From Chitinophaga terrae (ex Kim and Jung 2007) (GTDB lineage Bacteria > Bacteroidota > Bacteroidia > Chitinophagales > Chitinophagaceae): DNA of 64,000 nt. Location of the stretch: positions 1-64,000 of the forward strand of contig NZ_FNRL01000009.1 in NCBI RefSeq assembly GCF_900107795.1. Reading direction: 5' to 3'. Positions 17,791 to 26,550 of this stretch are shown piece by piece; position 1 is the first letter of the stretch; the number at the start of each line of letters is the position of its first letter. The notes under the pieces were generated by a model. It saw only the letters and a list, made by a program, of their open reading frames with translations. It searched no databases and had not been told where the DNA came from. Made by a program: the position numbers and the translations under genes.

Positions 17791-18603
17791 ATGTCATATG
17801 CTTTAGTTACCGGCGCCGCCAAGGGAATAGGCAAAGCAATAGCTGCAGAGTTAGCAGAAAGGAATTATAAATTGTTGCTGATAGACCTGGATGAAAATTC
17901 ATTGGATAAAACGGCAGAAGAGCTTTCTGCCAAATACCAGGTGCATGTACATACACTGCACCAGGATGTTTCGGCTCCTGATGCCCTGCAAAACATCTTT
18001 ACATTCACTACTCCGTACCACGACCAGTTAAGCGTGGTGGTGAATAATGCGGGGTATGGCATCAACGGCGCGTTTGAGCAATTGTCGCTGGACGAGCAGT
18101 TAAACATCATCGACGTCAATGTAAAAGCACAGGTAAAACTGTCTTACACCTATATCCCTATACTACGTCAATTTCCTAAAGCCTACCTGTTGAACCTGGC
18201 CAGCACCACGGCTTACCAAACGGTGCCCTACCTGAACATCTATGCTGCTACCAAAGCGTTTGCGCTGTCGTTCACCCGGGGGTTAAGATACGAGTTGAGG
18301 AACTCCGGCATTTCGGTCAGCGCCCTGAGCCCTGGCAGCACAGATACTGATTTTGTAAACAGGGCCCGGATGGGGCAGCATACAAGGCGGATCGCCGACC
18401 GGTTTAACATGACCGCAGAACAGGTTGCTAAAATCGCCGTCAACGGCTTATTCAGCGGCAAAGCGGAGATCCTTCCGGGGGCTGTTAATAAACTAAATGC
18501 CTGGCTGCCGAAATTCTTCCCTAAAGTATTTGTAGAAAAAATTGCTGCAGGAATTTATGAACCCAAAGAACCTACGGGAACAACATTTGCTTTACCATCC
18601 TAA
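17791..18603 (+). CDS. Short-chain dehydrogenase/reductase
   Basis: A 270-residue classical SDR. The cofactor motif is TGAAKGIGKAIA (residues 7-18), the structural motif NNAGYG is at 85-90, the active site is Asn110, Ser138, Tyr151 and Lys155 (YAATK), and LSPGSTDTDF follows. Asp32-Asp34 after the second beta strand (LLIDLDE) suggests NAD(H) preference. It lies 12 bases after the PhyH gene and eight before the DUF72 gene, so the three probably form one transcript. Confidence 0.9.
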   Translation: MSYALVTGAAKGIGKAIAAELAERNYKLLLIDLDENSLDKTAEELSAKYQVHVHTLHQDVSAPDALQNIFTFTTPYHDQLSVVVNNAGYGINGAFEQLSLDEQLNIIDVNVKAQVKLSYTYIPILRQFPKAYLLNLASTTAYQTVPYLNIYAATKAFALSFTRGLRYELRNSGISVSALSPGSTDTDFVNRARMGQHTRRIADRFNMTAEQVAKIAVNGLFSGKAEILPGAVNKLNAWLPKFFPKVFVEKIAAGIYEPKEPTGTTFALPS

Positions 18604-18611
18604 AAAAGAGG

Positions 18612-19349
18612 ATGCTAACGGGTATACATATCGGAACATCGGGATGGAGTTATGCGCATTGGCGTGATATATTCTATCCCGAACATTTAGCGGGCAACGA
18701 GTTGCTGCCCTGGTATGCGAAAACATTCAAGGTTACAGAGATCAACACCAGCTTTTATCACCTTCCATTGGTGAGCACTGTGGAAAAATGGGCTGGTGAA
18801 GTACCTGCGCGTTTCAAATTCTGTCCAAAGATCAGCCGCTACATCACCCATGTAAAACGGCTGCTGGAACCTGAAGAAACATTGCCCAAGTTTTTTGATG
18901 TATTCGATCACATTCACAAAAGGCTTGGACCGGTACTGATCCAGCTCCCTCCCACCCTGCAGTTTGAACAGGAAAGAGCGGCTCATTTCTTCCAAATACT
19001 GAAAGATAACTATAAGGACTATACGTTTGCATTGGAAGCCAGGCACGAAAGCTGGCTGGCCGACGAACCGATGGAGCTGCTGAAAAAATACAGGATCGCC
19101 TGGGTTATTGCCTATTCCGGCAAGCGCTGGCCTGCAGCAGAAGAAGTAACCGCTAAAGATATATACCTGCGGTTTCATGGCCCTGACGGGCACTTCGCTA
19201 CCAGTTATACCAATAAGCAAATTGAAGGTTACGCAAAAAAGATCAGCGACTGGCAGCAGCAACGGCATCGCATCTGGGCTTTCTTCAATAACGACGGACA
19301 TGGCTATGCCATTAAAAACGCGCTCGCGTTAACGGATCTACTTAAATAG
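18612..19349 (+). CDS. DUF72 (YecE) family protein
   Basis: A 245-residue TIM-barrel-like protein of the DUF72 family: IGTSGWSYAHWRDIFYP at the N-terminus, YAKTFKVTEINTSFYHLP, RFKFCPKISRYITH, GPVLIQLPPTLQF, ALEARHESW and YLRFHGPDGHF. The biochemical role of the family is not established. Its last 12 bases overlap the 3' end of the Fpg-like gene on the opposite strand. Confidence 0.88.
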   Translation: MLTGIHIGTSGWSYAHWRDIFYPEHLAGNELLPWYAKTFKVTEINTSFYHLPLVSTVEKWAGEVPARFKFCPKISRYITHVKRLLEPEETLPKFFDVFDHIHKRLGPVLIQLPPTLQFEQERAAHFFQILKDNYKDYTFALEARHESWLADEPMELLKKYRIAWVIAYSGKRWPAAEEVTAKDIYLRFHGPDGHFATSYTNKQIEGYAKKISDWQQQRHRIWAFFNNDGHGYAIKNALALTDLLK

Positions 19350-20117
19350 CTCCTGCTCTTCTGTATAGTAGGTTGTTCTGCCCCCAACGGCACTGGTTTC
19401 AATAGGTTTTCCTGTTGGGCTTTCTTTCAGTTTCTTACTATGCACCAGCATGAAATCCCTTATTTCTCCATTGATAATATCAGGGTCGCTTTTAAGGATA
19501 TTCTTTTCTGCCCGGGTTAAAACATCATGAATCGCTTTATGCAGTTTCTTTACTGCTGCAGCCGGTATTTTATTGCAAACAGAGAACGGGCTTATCCTGG
19601 CCTCCCAAAGTATATCGTCGGCATAGGCGTTGCCGATACCCTGTACATTATGCTGGTCTAAAAGGAACTGCTTGATCGTGACCCGTTTCTTTGAAAGCAG
19701 ATCTTCCAGGTATTTCAGGCTGAAAGCTTTATCCATAGCGTCCGGAGAGCCTTTATCTTCAGGGTCCAGCATTATATGGGCAGCGCCCTGGAAGTCGGTT
19801 AGCACCAGTCCTGTACCATCTTCGAATAAGAGGGTAACGATCGGGTATTTCTCTTCATTTTTATCTTTAAAGAAATACAATTTACCATGCAACATGAGGT
19901 GCATACCAAGAACATGATCATTGGCAAACCTGAATTGCAGGGTTTTTCCCACGCGATCGATAGACTCCAGTTTTTCGCCATCCAGCGCCTTCCTTAAAGC
20001 AGCCTGGGATGTAGTGATCTTTTTGGCATTCTCGACGGTGATGGTCTTCAGTTTTTTATGGAGCAGCTTTTTACTGAGGTTCTTGCTAAAGGCTTGCAGA
20101 TCGGGTAATTCAGGCAT
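19338..20117 (-). CDS. Fpg/Nei-family DNA glycosylase lacking the zinc finger
   Basis: A 259-residue member of the formamidopyrimidine-DNA glycosylase family. It begins MPELPDLQ, giving the expected Pro2 nucleophile and Glu3. The helix-two-turn-helix region is GIGNAYADDILWEARISP. The usual C-terminal zinc finger with four cysteines is missing: after about residue 205 there are no cysteines, and a beta-hairpin-like end GKPIETSAVGGRTTYYTEEQ takes its place, as in 'zincless finger' Nei-like enzymes. It may be a divergent repair glycosylase. Confidence 0.8.
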   Translation of the reverse strand: MPELPDLQAFSKNLSKKLLHKKLKTITVENAKKITTSQAALRKALDGEKLESIDRVGKTLQFRFANDHVLGMHLMLHGKLYFFKDKNEEKYPIVTLLFEDGTGLVLTDFQGAAHIMLDPEDKGSPDAMDKAFSLKYLEDLLSKKRVTIKQFLLDQHNVQGIGNAYADDILWEARISPFSVCNKIPAAAVKKLHKAIHDVLTRAEKNILKSDPDIINGEIRDFMLVHSKKLKESPTGKPIETSAVGGRTTYYTEEQELFK

Positions 20118-20146
20118 ATATGGTCTGTTTTATATAAATATAAAAT

Positions 20147-20174
20147 AAAAAAGGTTGTTAGACTACTAACAACC
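20147..20174 (-). terminator. Terminator-like hairpin inside the 5' leader of the Fpg-like gene
   Basis: GGTTGTTAG (20153-20161) and its perfect complement (20166-20174) enclose a four-base loop. Read on the minus strand the stem is followed by six T then TATTTTATA. It lies about 30 bases before the ATG at 20117 on the same strand as the gene, with no minus-strand gene upstream to terminate, so it looks like an attenuator. Confidence 0.6.
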
Positions 20175-20236
20175 TGCAAACGGTATGGTTTTCTTTTATT
20201 TTACGAAACTTGTCTCCTTCCACACTAACATCAGTT

Positions 20237-20244
20237 CAAAGATA
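20237..20244 (-). promoter_or_regulatory. -7 promoter box TATCTTTG for the Fpg-like gene
   Basis: The minus strand reads TATCTTTG. Transcription would start near 20230 and give a leader of about 110 bases that includes the hairpin at 20147-20174. No TTTG was found at the -33 position. Confidence 0.5.
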
Positions 20245-20411
20245 TATTTTATATAAAAAAATACTATTCAGATATTGTCTGTTTCTGAATGAAAATTGCA
20301 CAGATATAAAGATCATTTTCATATGTGAACAAGTCGTTAAAATGCCTGTAACAGCGGCCTCCGGCAAGGTATTTTAAGGCTTTTTAAACCATGTTATAAC
20401 GTAAAAGGGGT

Positions 20412-20419
20412 TATCTTTG
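20412..20419 (+). promoter_or_regulatory. -7 promoter box TATCTTTG for the L,D-transpeptidase-like gene
   Basis: TATCTTTG at 20412-20419 fits TAnnTTTG and lies 50 bases before the ATG at 20469. No clear -33 box. Confidence 0.5.
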
Positions 20420-20468
20420 GACCCTGTGCCTTTAATTTATTAACCAGTTAAAAAACTACGGTGTGAAC

Positions 20469-21230
20469 ATGAAAGTGAAGAAGACGATCCTAAAACCGTT
20501 AATTGTAATTTTTACAACCTGTCTTTTTGCCTTTTTGATTACTTCGTTAACAACCACAGAAAAATCAACCGCCGCTACACAGCCAACGGGCGCCGTGAAA
20601 GTTGACTCGCTTAAAACTGAAGAAAGCCTGTACGACAACCTGCACCTGGATTCTTCTGGATTGTCAAGAGAAGCATTCGATCATGCATTGATAGGATATG
20701 AACATCTGAAAGCCCAGGGTAAGATCAAAAATCCCGATGTTCTTTCTATTGTGGATTTTTCCTTACCAAGCACTAAAAAACGTTTATTCGTTATAGATAT
20801 GAAGAATAGGCTGCTGTTGTTCAACACGCTTGTATCTCATGGCCGGAACAGTGGAAAAGATATGGCTAATGCCTTCTCCAATGCGCTTAACAGCTTTAAA
20901 AGCAGCCTTGGATTTTTTACGACCGCCGATACTTATAACGGGGAACATGGTTTATCCCTTCGCCTCATTGGTGAAGAACCCGGCATAAACGACAACGCCC
21001 TGGCAAGAGGAATTGTAATGCACAGCGCAAGCTATGTGAACGAAAGCCTCGGGAAGCTCCAGGGATATATTGGCCGCAGCCTCGGCTGCCCCGCCATTCC
21101 TGAAAACATCCATCGGAAAGTGATCAACACCATCCGCGATGGCTCCTGTTTATTCCTCTACAGCCCGGATAAACATTATGCTTCCAGGTCAAAGTTAGCT
21201 GCTCCTGATCCACAGATTGCAGGACTATAA
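20469..21230 (+). CDS. Murein L,D-transpeptidase catalytic domain family protein (YkuD_2 type)
   Basis: A 253-residue exported protein with an N-terminal hydrophobic segment (about residues 10-26). The later part matches the YkuD_2 group: IVDFSLPSTKKRLFVIDM, VSHGRNSGKD, GIVMHSASYV with the catalytic-type His and GRSLGCPAIPE with the Cys. These proteins resemble peptidoglycan L,D-transpeptidases, though the activity of this subgroup is less well proven. The open frame begins with GTG at 20463, but the ATG at 20469 followed by lysines is the better start. Confidence 0.82.
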   Translation: MKVKKTILKPLIVIFTTCLFAFLITSLTTTEKSTAATQPTGAVKVDSLKTEESLYDNLHLDSSGLSREAFDHALIGYEHLKAQGKIKNPDVLSIVDFSLPSTKKRLFVIDMKNRLLLFNTLVSHGRNSGKDMANAFSNALNSFKSSLGFFTTADTYNGEHGLSLRLIGEEPGINDNALARGIVMHSASYVNESLGKLQGYIGRSLGCPAIPENIHRKVINTIRDGSCLFLYSPDKHYASRSKLAAPDPQIAGL

Positions 21231-21249
21231 CCGCAACATAATTAAAAGT

Positions 21250-21283
21250 AAAAGTGTCCCTGGAGTTCAGAGACACTTTTTTT
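21250..21283. terminator. Bidirectional terminator between convergent L,D-transpeptidase-type genes
   Basis: AAAAGTGTC (21250-21258) pairs with GACACTTTT (21272-21280), with T to 21283 on the plus strand and a T-rich run on the minus strand as well. It lies between two stop codons (21230 and 21298). Confidence 0.8.
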
Positions 21284-21297
21284 ATGTGTCAAACCAA

Positions 21298-22857
21298 CTA
21301 TAACTTTCTCAACAGTTCTGCATCATGGCCATACACATCATCTGCAAAATGCAGCGCTCCATCTTCCATCCAGGCCGTATAATAAGTGATGATCACCGGT
21401 ACCGGGTGCTTCACCGCTACAAACTTCTGCTTCCCGCTTTGCATAGCTTCATCTATCTTTTCATCTGTCCATTCAGGCGCATCTTCCAATACAAACTTCG
21501 CCATCGCCACAGGGTCCTTCAACCTGATACATCCATGGCTATACGCCCTGTTATCGCGCTCAAATAAGCTCTTTTCCGGCGTATCGTGGAAGTAGATATT
21601 ATAACTGTTAGGAAAGAGGAATTTAACCCGTCCCAAAGCGTTTTTCTCTCCAGGTTTTTGCCGTATCACCGGCAAACCGTTCGACTCCCCGGTTATTTCC
21701 ATATTCTTACTGGCCAGGTAATTCGGGTTCCTGTCCATCGCCGGCAGGATCTCCTTCCTTACAATACTTCGTGGAATGTTCCAATACGGACTGAACACAA
21801 CCTGGTTCAGGAAACCTGAGAACATAGTGGTGCTATGCCCTTCTTTTCCCACTACGATCGGCATGTCGAACAATTTCTTTTTGCCATCCATTACATGCAA
21901 CATAAAAGCGGGAATATTCACAAGTATCAGTCTTCCTTCCGGCGTTTCCGGTATCCATTTCATACGTTCCATGTTGGCTACTATCTGCCCCAGGCGTTCG
22001 CTGGCAGGCACATTCAGCTGCCGGATCACCGAATCGTTGATCACCCCGTTGGCCGATAATCCGTGAGTAACTCTGAAAGTATTCACCGCGGTTTCCAGGG
22101 CATCGTCGAATACTGTGGAACTATCTGCATCTTTCAGCTCGCCGGTGATCTGCAGCCGTCGTTTTATTGCCGGGATCTGGGGAGATGACTGTCCTTTCTT
22201 CAATGATTTAACAGAAGCGATGGTATCCCATCCGCCGTCCTTAACGTACCGGATATACGATTTAAGCGCGCCTTTCATCGGGGCTACGGCAGGGAAAACA
22301 TCGTCGCTGGTCCGGAGCATGGAATCCGCCAGCTCGGTGATGGGGTACTTTTTAGCGGGGATCATGTGTTCGAGTTGCGACATGCTCCCTTTCTTCTCTT
22401 TGAAATAATTGATCAACCGCAGGGTCAGTTCCAGCTCTGTGTTTACGATAGCCGGATTGGTGTTGCTGACATGCAGTTCGTCATCGTCTACCAGCGCATC
22501 TATCTGCCGGTCTAACGACTTGTTGCCACTGCTGTCTTTACTGTAAGTGTAAAGACTTCTGAAAGCTGCCATCTGTTCAACAGCGCCGGATGTATCCAGC
22601 CATGCGAACTGGTAATTCCTGGAATTATAAAAACTCCACATCCTGTCGCCCATCGACTGGCTTAAATTCTTCTTCCTGATAAAGTTTGCGATCTGCGAAC
22701 TATCCAGGAATAACTTGTTATAGGCATTCTCCGGTGTGATGCTGGTATTCCTTGGAGTAATCTCCACTTCTTCCTCATCGCCGGGGGCCGATCCGTTCCT
22801 GGTTGGGGCATCGCAGGCGAAAAAGGCTGCGAATGCAAACAGTAATAATCTCCTCAT
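21298..22857 (-). CDS. L,D-transpeptidase, YcbB/LdtD-like, probable lipoprotein
   Basis: A 519-residue envelope enzyme. The signal MRRLLLFAFAAFFAC puts a lipid-attachment Cys at residue 15. A scaffold domain (about 50-215) is followed by a peptidoglycan-binding domain (IPAIKRRLQITGELKD, ALETAVNTFRVTHGL) and the YkuD domain (about 300-480) with ILVNIPAFMLHVMDG, the histidine in IYFHDTP and the catalytic motif YSHGCIRLKDP with Cys. Such enzymes make 3-3 cross-links or attach proteins to peptidoglycan. It converges with the smaller YkuD_2-type gene at 20469-21230. Confidence 0.9.
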   Translation of the reverse strand: MRRLLLFAFAAFFACDAPTRNGSAPGDEEEVEITPRNTSITPENAYNKLFLDSSQIANFIRKKNLSQSMGDRMWSFYNSRNYQFAWLDTSGAVEQMAAFRSLYTYSKDSSGNKSLDRQIDALVDDDELHVSNTNPAIVNTELELTLRLINYFKEKKGSMSQLEHMIPAKKYPITELADSMLRTSDDVFPAVAPMKGALKSYIRYVKDGGWDTIASVKSLKKGQSSPQIPAIKRRLQITGELKDADSSTVFDDALETAVNTFRVTHGLSANGVINDSVIRQLNVPASERLGQIVANMERMKWIPETPEGRLILVNIPAFMLHVMDGKKKLFDMPIVVGKEGHSTTMFSGFLNQVVFSPYWNIPRSIVRKEILPAMDRNPNYLASKNMEITGESNGLPVIRQKPGEKNALGRVKFLFPNSYNIYFHDTPEKSLFERDNRAYSHGCIRLKDPVAMAKFVLEDAPEWTDEKIDEAMQSGKQKFVAVKHPVPVIITYYTAWMEDGALHFADDVYGHDAELLRKL

Positions 22858-22996
22858 GCCTTCTTCTATATCAAATTAAAAGCCGGCAGGCAAAACCGTA
22901 TCACCGGCCTGCCGGACGAGGCGGTAATGTTGCCTCGCCGTAACATTCCGGGCAACGAATGCAACAGTAGGATGTTATAACCGGTAAAAACACCAC

Positions 22997-23031
22997 AAAA
23001 AAAGGTTGCCTCCACCGGGGTAGAGACAACC
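22997..23031 (-). terminator. Terminator after the collagen-like lipoprotein gene
   Basis: On the minus strand GGTTGTCTC pairs with GAGGCAACC (one G.U) around a ten-base loop, followed by seven T (plus-strand A at 22997-23003). It lies 30 bases after the stop at 23061. Confidence 0.85.
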
Positions 23032-23060
23032 TCGTACTTTTATTACCATTACGGTAAAGA

Positions 23061-23663
23061 CTAATCTTTCCAGCCAAGGAATTTAGCTACGTCCTGGTAG
23101 TTTTTCCAGTTAAGCGCACTGCGGGCAGCAACGCCACCGGGCACCAATACATACCGGTATTGGAATACCACGTTGTTTTGATCATCTGTTCCGGTACCGG
23201 GATTAACGTTCGACAGAATGATCACCCCGCCTTCTATAGCCCTGAAAGTAATATAGGCGCCTAAAGACCCTTCTGTATTACCCGGCTCTATGTAAGGTAA
23301 AGGAGTTACCACGGCCTGTGTAGCGGTAGACAAGTTCAGATAAACATGTACGCTTCCTGTAGCCAGGAATTCTTTAGTCAATTTCGGTATTTCAATCCCT
23401 CCTATAAACCCTTCTCCTGTTGGTTTATTGTCGTTATCCCTGATGGAATCGAAGGCTACGTTCAGCCAGGCTGAATAAATAACATTAGCAACCCCGGTAT
23501 CGCCTTTTGGACCGGTATCGCCTTTCGGACCAGCGGGGCCGGCAGGACCAGCGGGACCAGCAGGGCCGGCAGGACCCTGGCTTCCATCTTTGGAGCAGGA
23601 TACTACAGCAAGTAAAACGGAAAAGATGATGAATAAGGGAAGGTGGCGGGAGATGACTTTCAT
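23061..23663 (-). CDS. Lipoprotein with collagen-like Gly-X-Y repeats
   Basis: A 200-residue lipoprotein; the signal ends LLAVVSC, Cys23. Directly after it come about nine collagen-type triplets (five GPA, then GPKGDT twice), about residues 29-56, followed by a globular beta-rich domain (about 60-200) I do not recognise. Short collagen-like stalks behind a lipid anchor are frequent in Bacteroidota surface proteins; they may project the C-terminal domain from the membrane. The repetitive DNA lies at about 23495-23580. Confidence 0.8.
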   Translation of the reverse strand: MKVISRHLPLFIIFSVLLAVVSCSKDGSQGPAGPAGPAGPAGPAGPKGDTGPKGDTGVANVIYSAWLNVAFDSIRDNDNKPTGEGFIGGIEIPKLTKEFLATGSVHVYLNLSTATQAVVTPLPYIEPGNTEGSLGAYITFRAIEGGVIILSNVNPGTGTDDQNNVVFQYRYVLVPGGVAARSALNWKNYQDVAKFLGWKD

Positions 23664-23770
23664 ACAAGACAGATTTTGGAAGTTATATAATAGATTTTCA
23701 GGAAAACGAGTCTGGGATCACTTCTACATTTATATCAATATACAAAATATCAAATATTAACAAAAATAAA

Positions 23771-23812
23771 AAAGCTATTGTTGCAAGCTAAGCCGGCAAC
23801 AATAGCTTTTTT
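23771..23812. terminator. Strong bidirectional terminator after the phospholipase gene
   Basis: GCTATTGTTGC (23774-23784) pairs perfectly with 23796-23806; A-run on the left and six T on the right make it work on both strands. It terminates the phospholipase transcript (stop at 23828). Confidence 0.88.
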
Positions 23813-23827
23813 CCGAAAAAAATATTT

Positions 23828-26347
23828 CTAGGCCATTAAAGGATCGCTGATCGACTCCTTTCCTGTTTCTACTCTTCCTGCAAACCGTTGGCTGTAAAGG
23901 GAATTGCCTTCCACCGTCACTTCCACATCATACCAGCCGCCATGTTTGGCGCTCCAATCCAAAACCATCGAAGCAGCAGCGCCTGCAGCCAGCACTTTGG
24001 CAACTGTCCCGTTCTTATAGCTTTTATCCTGTACCTTAACGGTAACCTGTTTTTTAGATTGGTTGCTGATCCGGAGTTCCAGGTTCCCTGTCAGCTTTTT
24101 GCTGCTGGTCAGCGATGGCTGGTACCCGCATTGAACGCTGATCTGCGGATCGTTTGCATCGCCAATGAACTCCCTGTAAAAACCGTTCGGTCCATAAACC
24201 CTCAGGTGATAATGCCCATCGCCGAATTGCTGCAGCGGCCAGGCGTCTTTCAGCGTATCTCCCGCCTTTACAGCGTAAGACCAGGCTCTTACCGGCTCCA
24301 TAGCTCCGTTCTCCTGCCGGTAGTTGCCAGGGGCATACACGTTAAAAGGAGAACCGGCTGCTTTCCGGCCAAAAACCTTGTTGGCGGCAGTGAACTGGAG
24401 GTCAAACGACTTCCTGTCGGCGCTCAGTTTACCGTTTACATATAACTCGTATGGCAAGGCGTTAGCTACCCTGGTGCCGGGTTCCTGCTTCGGCATCCAT
24501 TCGGATTTTGCAGGGTCGTTATTGATCTCGGCCACTTCCTGCGGAGTCAATGCCTTAAACCCATCCGGCAACTTCTTGAATTTCGCATTGTAGATGCTCT
24601 CTATTACCTCGTTCCTCTCCAGGAAAGGTAAAGTCACCTTCTCGCCGTTGAAAGGGCGGAAAACAGAGGAAAGATCGCCGCATATTGTTCTTCTCCACTC
24701 AGTGATATTTGTTTCTTTAACAGGCTTGCCGGTTTTATGCTGCAACCAGTTTTCCAGGAACTGGAGGATAGACGTATGATCAAAAACCTGTGAATTAACA
24801 TACCCTCCGCGGCTCCATGGCGACGCGATCACCAACGGCACCCTGTAACCAAGGCCGATAGGGCTTTCGCGAACATCGTCTTTATGAACACGGGATTTGG
24901 ATTCTTCCTGTTCTTTTGTTTCATATTCAACCACGGTATTAATACCGGCAGATACTTTACCTGTACCCGGGCGATGCGGAGCTACAAAGGGAGGAACGTG
25001 ATCAAAATACCCGTCATTCTCATCATAACATAAAATGAAAATTGTTTTCTTCCATACTTCCTCCTTCTTCGTCAGGATATCGAGCACCTCTGAAACATAC
25101 CAGGCGCCGTACCATGGAGAACCGGGATGGTCGCTGAATTCTGCCGGCGCTACCAACCACGAAACAGTGGGTAATTTACCTTCGTTCACATCTGTTCTGA
25201 ACTGGTGGAAGATATCGCCTTTCGGAATCCGGATAGTTCTTTCCGTATCACCGTCTTTATAGGTTAATGTTTCCAGTTCATGATAATCCGGATCTTTTTC
25301 GTTTGTTGTAAATGCTTTACTGTGGAGATTTTGTGCACGTTGCGAGAGTTTCGCAAAGTTCTCCGGCGTAAAGTGTTCCTTATCTTTTTTACAGATCTCC
25401 AGCTCCTCCTGCAAGGCTTTCAGTTTCCTTTGCAGTTTGGCTGCATTTTCGCCGGTAGCGGATTTCAGCTGCGTTTCAACATCGCTGATCTCTTTAGGCA
25501 GCTGAGGAATACGACGTTCAAGGAATAACCTGTAGCCCTTCGAGAACTTTACATTGTAGGCTTTGAACCATTCTATCGGGTTGTCGGTGAAATTGGCCAG
25601 CCAACCGTCTTTTTCACCTTCCAGTTCCGTAATGCTTAATTCGTTCTGGTAGATCTTCCAGGAGATGTTATTGTCTTCCAGCCTTTCAGGAAAGGTGGTC
25701 CAGTTGGCTTCTGCATCGTAATCCACATCCGAGTTCCAGACGTTTGCTTTCTTGCCATCATGGATAGTACCGGTCCAGAGATATAGCCTGTTAGGCGTAG
25801 TACCTGTCAGCGAAGAACAGAAATTCTGGTCGCACACGGTGAAGGCATCTGCCAGGTCGTAGTAGAAAGGGATATCCTGACGATCATAGTATCCCAGCGT
25901 GAGCGGCATTGGCGCCCAGTCCCGGTTGCCAGATTGTTTTACCAGCAGCCATTTATCGTATTTGCCGTCATTGCGGGCATCCACCTGGTTAGACCAGGAG
26001 TGAGGCAAACTGCTCATCCAGGTGGCTTTGGTATCTTTGATGTTCAAGCGGAAAGGCGCAAAGGTTTCTCCCTTTGCATTGCTTTGCAGCCAAACCTTGT
26101 TCTTATTAGGCAACTGGATGGCCCTTGGATCATTATATCCTCTAATTCCCCTGAGGGTGCCGTAAGAGTGATCGAACGACCTGTTTTCCTGCATGAGTAT
26201 CACTACATGTTCTGCATCCAGGTAAGTACTTCCAGGTTGGGGATCAATAGCCATTGCCCGCTGAATGGACGCTGGCAATGCAGTGAATACTCCGGCTGCA
26301 CCGGATAATAATGCAGCTTTTTTAAGAAACTCTCTTCTGTTATCCAT
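23828..26347 (-). CDS. Phosphocholine-specific phospholipase C (Tat-exported)
   Basis: An 839-residue secreted phosphoesterase. A Tat signal is visible (DNRREFLKKAALLSGAAGVF). The catalytic domain (about 45-640) has VVILMQENRSFDHSYGTLRG with the metal/nucleophile region, QNFCSSLTGTTPNRLYLWTG, WLVAPAEFSDHPGSPWYGAW and FILCYDENDGYFDHVPPF. The C-terminus (about 640-830) holds two repeats of the small beta domain (DUF756) common to this family. A charged coiled-coil insertion (about 270-330) is present. Family members split phosphatidylcholine or sphingomyelin; the exact substrate is inferred from family only. Confidence 0.9.
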   Translation of the reverse strand: MDNRREFLKKAALLSGAAGVFTALPASIQRAMAIDPQPGSTYLDAEHVVILMQENRSFDHSYGTLRGIRGYNDPRAIQLPNKNKVWLQSNAKGETFAPFRLNIKDTKATWMSSLPHSWSNQVDARNDGKYDKWLLVKQSGNRDWAPMPLTLGYYDRQDIPFYYDLADAFTVCDQNFCSSLTGTTPNRLYLWTGTIHDGKKANVWNSDVDYDAEANWTTFPERLEDNNISWKIYQNELSITELEGEKDGWLANFTDNPIEWFKAYNVKFSKGYRLFLERRIPQLPKEISDVETQLKSATGENAAKLQRKLKALQEELEICKKDKEHFTPENFAKLSQRAQNLHSKAFTTNEKDPDYHELETLTYKDGDTERTIRIPKGDIFHQFRTDVNEGKLPTVSWLVAPAEFSDHPGSPWYGAWYVSEVLDILTKKEEVWKKTIFILCYDENDGYFDHVPPFVAPHRPGTGKVSAGINTVVEYETKEQEESKSRVHKDDVRESPIGLGYRVPLVIASPWSRGGYVNSQVFDHTSILQFLENWLQHKTGKPVKETNITEWRRTICGDLSSVFRPFNGEKVTLPFLERNEVIESIYNAKFKKLPDGFKALTPQEVAEINNDPAKSEWMPKQEPGTRVANALPYELYVNGKLSADRKSFDLQFTAANKVFGRKAAGSPFNVYAPGNYRQENGAMEPVRAWSYAVKAGDTLKDAWPLQQFGDGHYHLRVYGPNGFYREFIGDANDPQISVQCGYQPSLTSSKKLTGNLELRISNQSKKQVTVKVQDKSYKNGTVAKVLAAGAAASMVLDWSAKHGGWYDVEVTVEGNSLYSQRFAGRVETGKESISDPLMA

Positions 26348-26493
26348 TATTTTGATGTTGATTTTTTCACGTCACTGTTCAACTCTTCTGAAGCTAAACG
26401 ATAGGAAGGAAAAATAGTAAAAATCCATGGGCCCGCATAACCTGAAATGATAAACGGGTCATTATTTTATTGTTATGGTGGAAGAAAGGCATT

Positions 26494-26523
26494 AAAAAAG
26501 CCCCCCTGCATAGCAGAAGGGCT
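26494..26523 (-). terminator. Terminator after the small lipoprotein gene
   Basis: On the minus strand AGCCCTTCTGC pairs with GCAGGGGGGCT (two G.U) around TAT, followed by six T (26494-26499 on the plus strand as A). It lies about 28 bases after the stop at 26551. Confidence 0.85.
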
Positions 26524-26550
26524 AATATATATTGAGAAATGGTAAGGTTA

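Larger units (their letters stand above)
20118..20468. other. Divergent intergenic region between Fpg-like and L,D-transpeptidase genes
   Basis: 351 bases, AT-rich. It holds a minus-strand promoter box (20237-20244), a minus-strand terminator-like hairpin in the leader of the Fpg-like gene (20147-20174) and a plus-strand promoter box (20412-20419). No convincing gene was seen; an 11-codon minus-strand frame (20196-20231) would start at or before the transcription start and is not called. Confidence 0.6.

Noticed and set aside
20196..20231. 11-codon minus-strand frame as a leader peptide before the hairpin of the Fpg-like gene
   Set aside because: It would begin at the transcription start itself, with no room for ribosome binding, and has no run of one regulatory codon.
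22880..22920. GC-rich dyad GCCGGCAGG/CCTGCCGG upstream of the YcbB-like gene as a terminator
   Set aside because: No T-run on either strand and no transcript that needs ending there; function unclear.
23490..23585. Short direct repeats as a CRISPR or satellite
   Set aside because: They are the in-frame collagen triplets of the lipoprotein.
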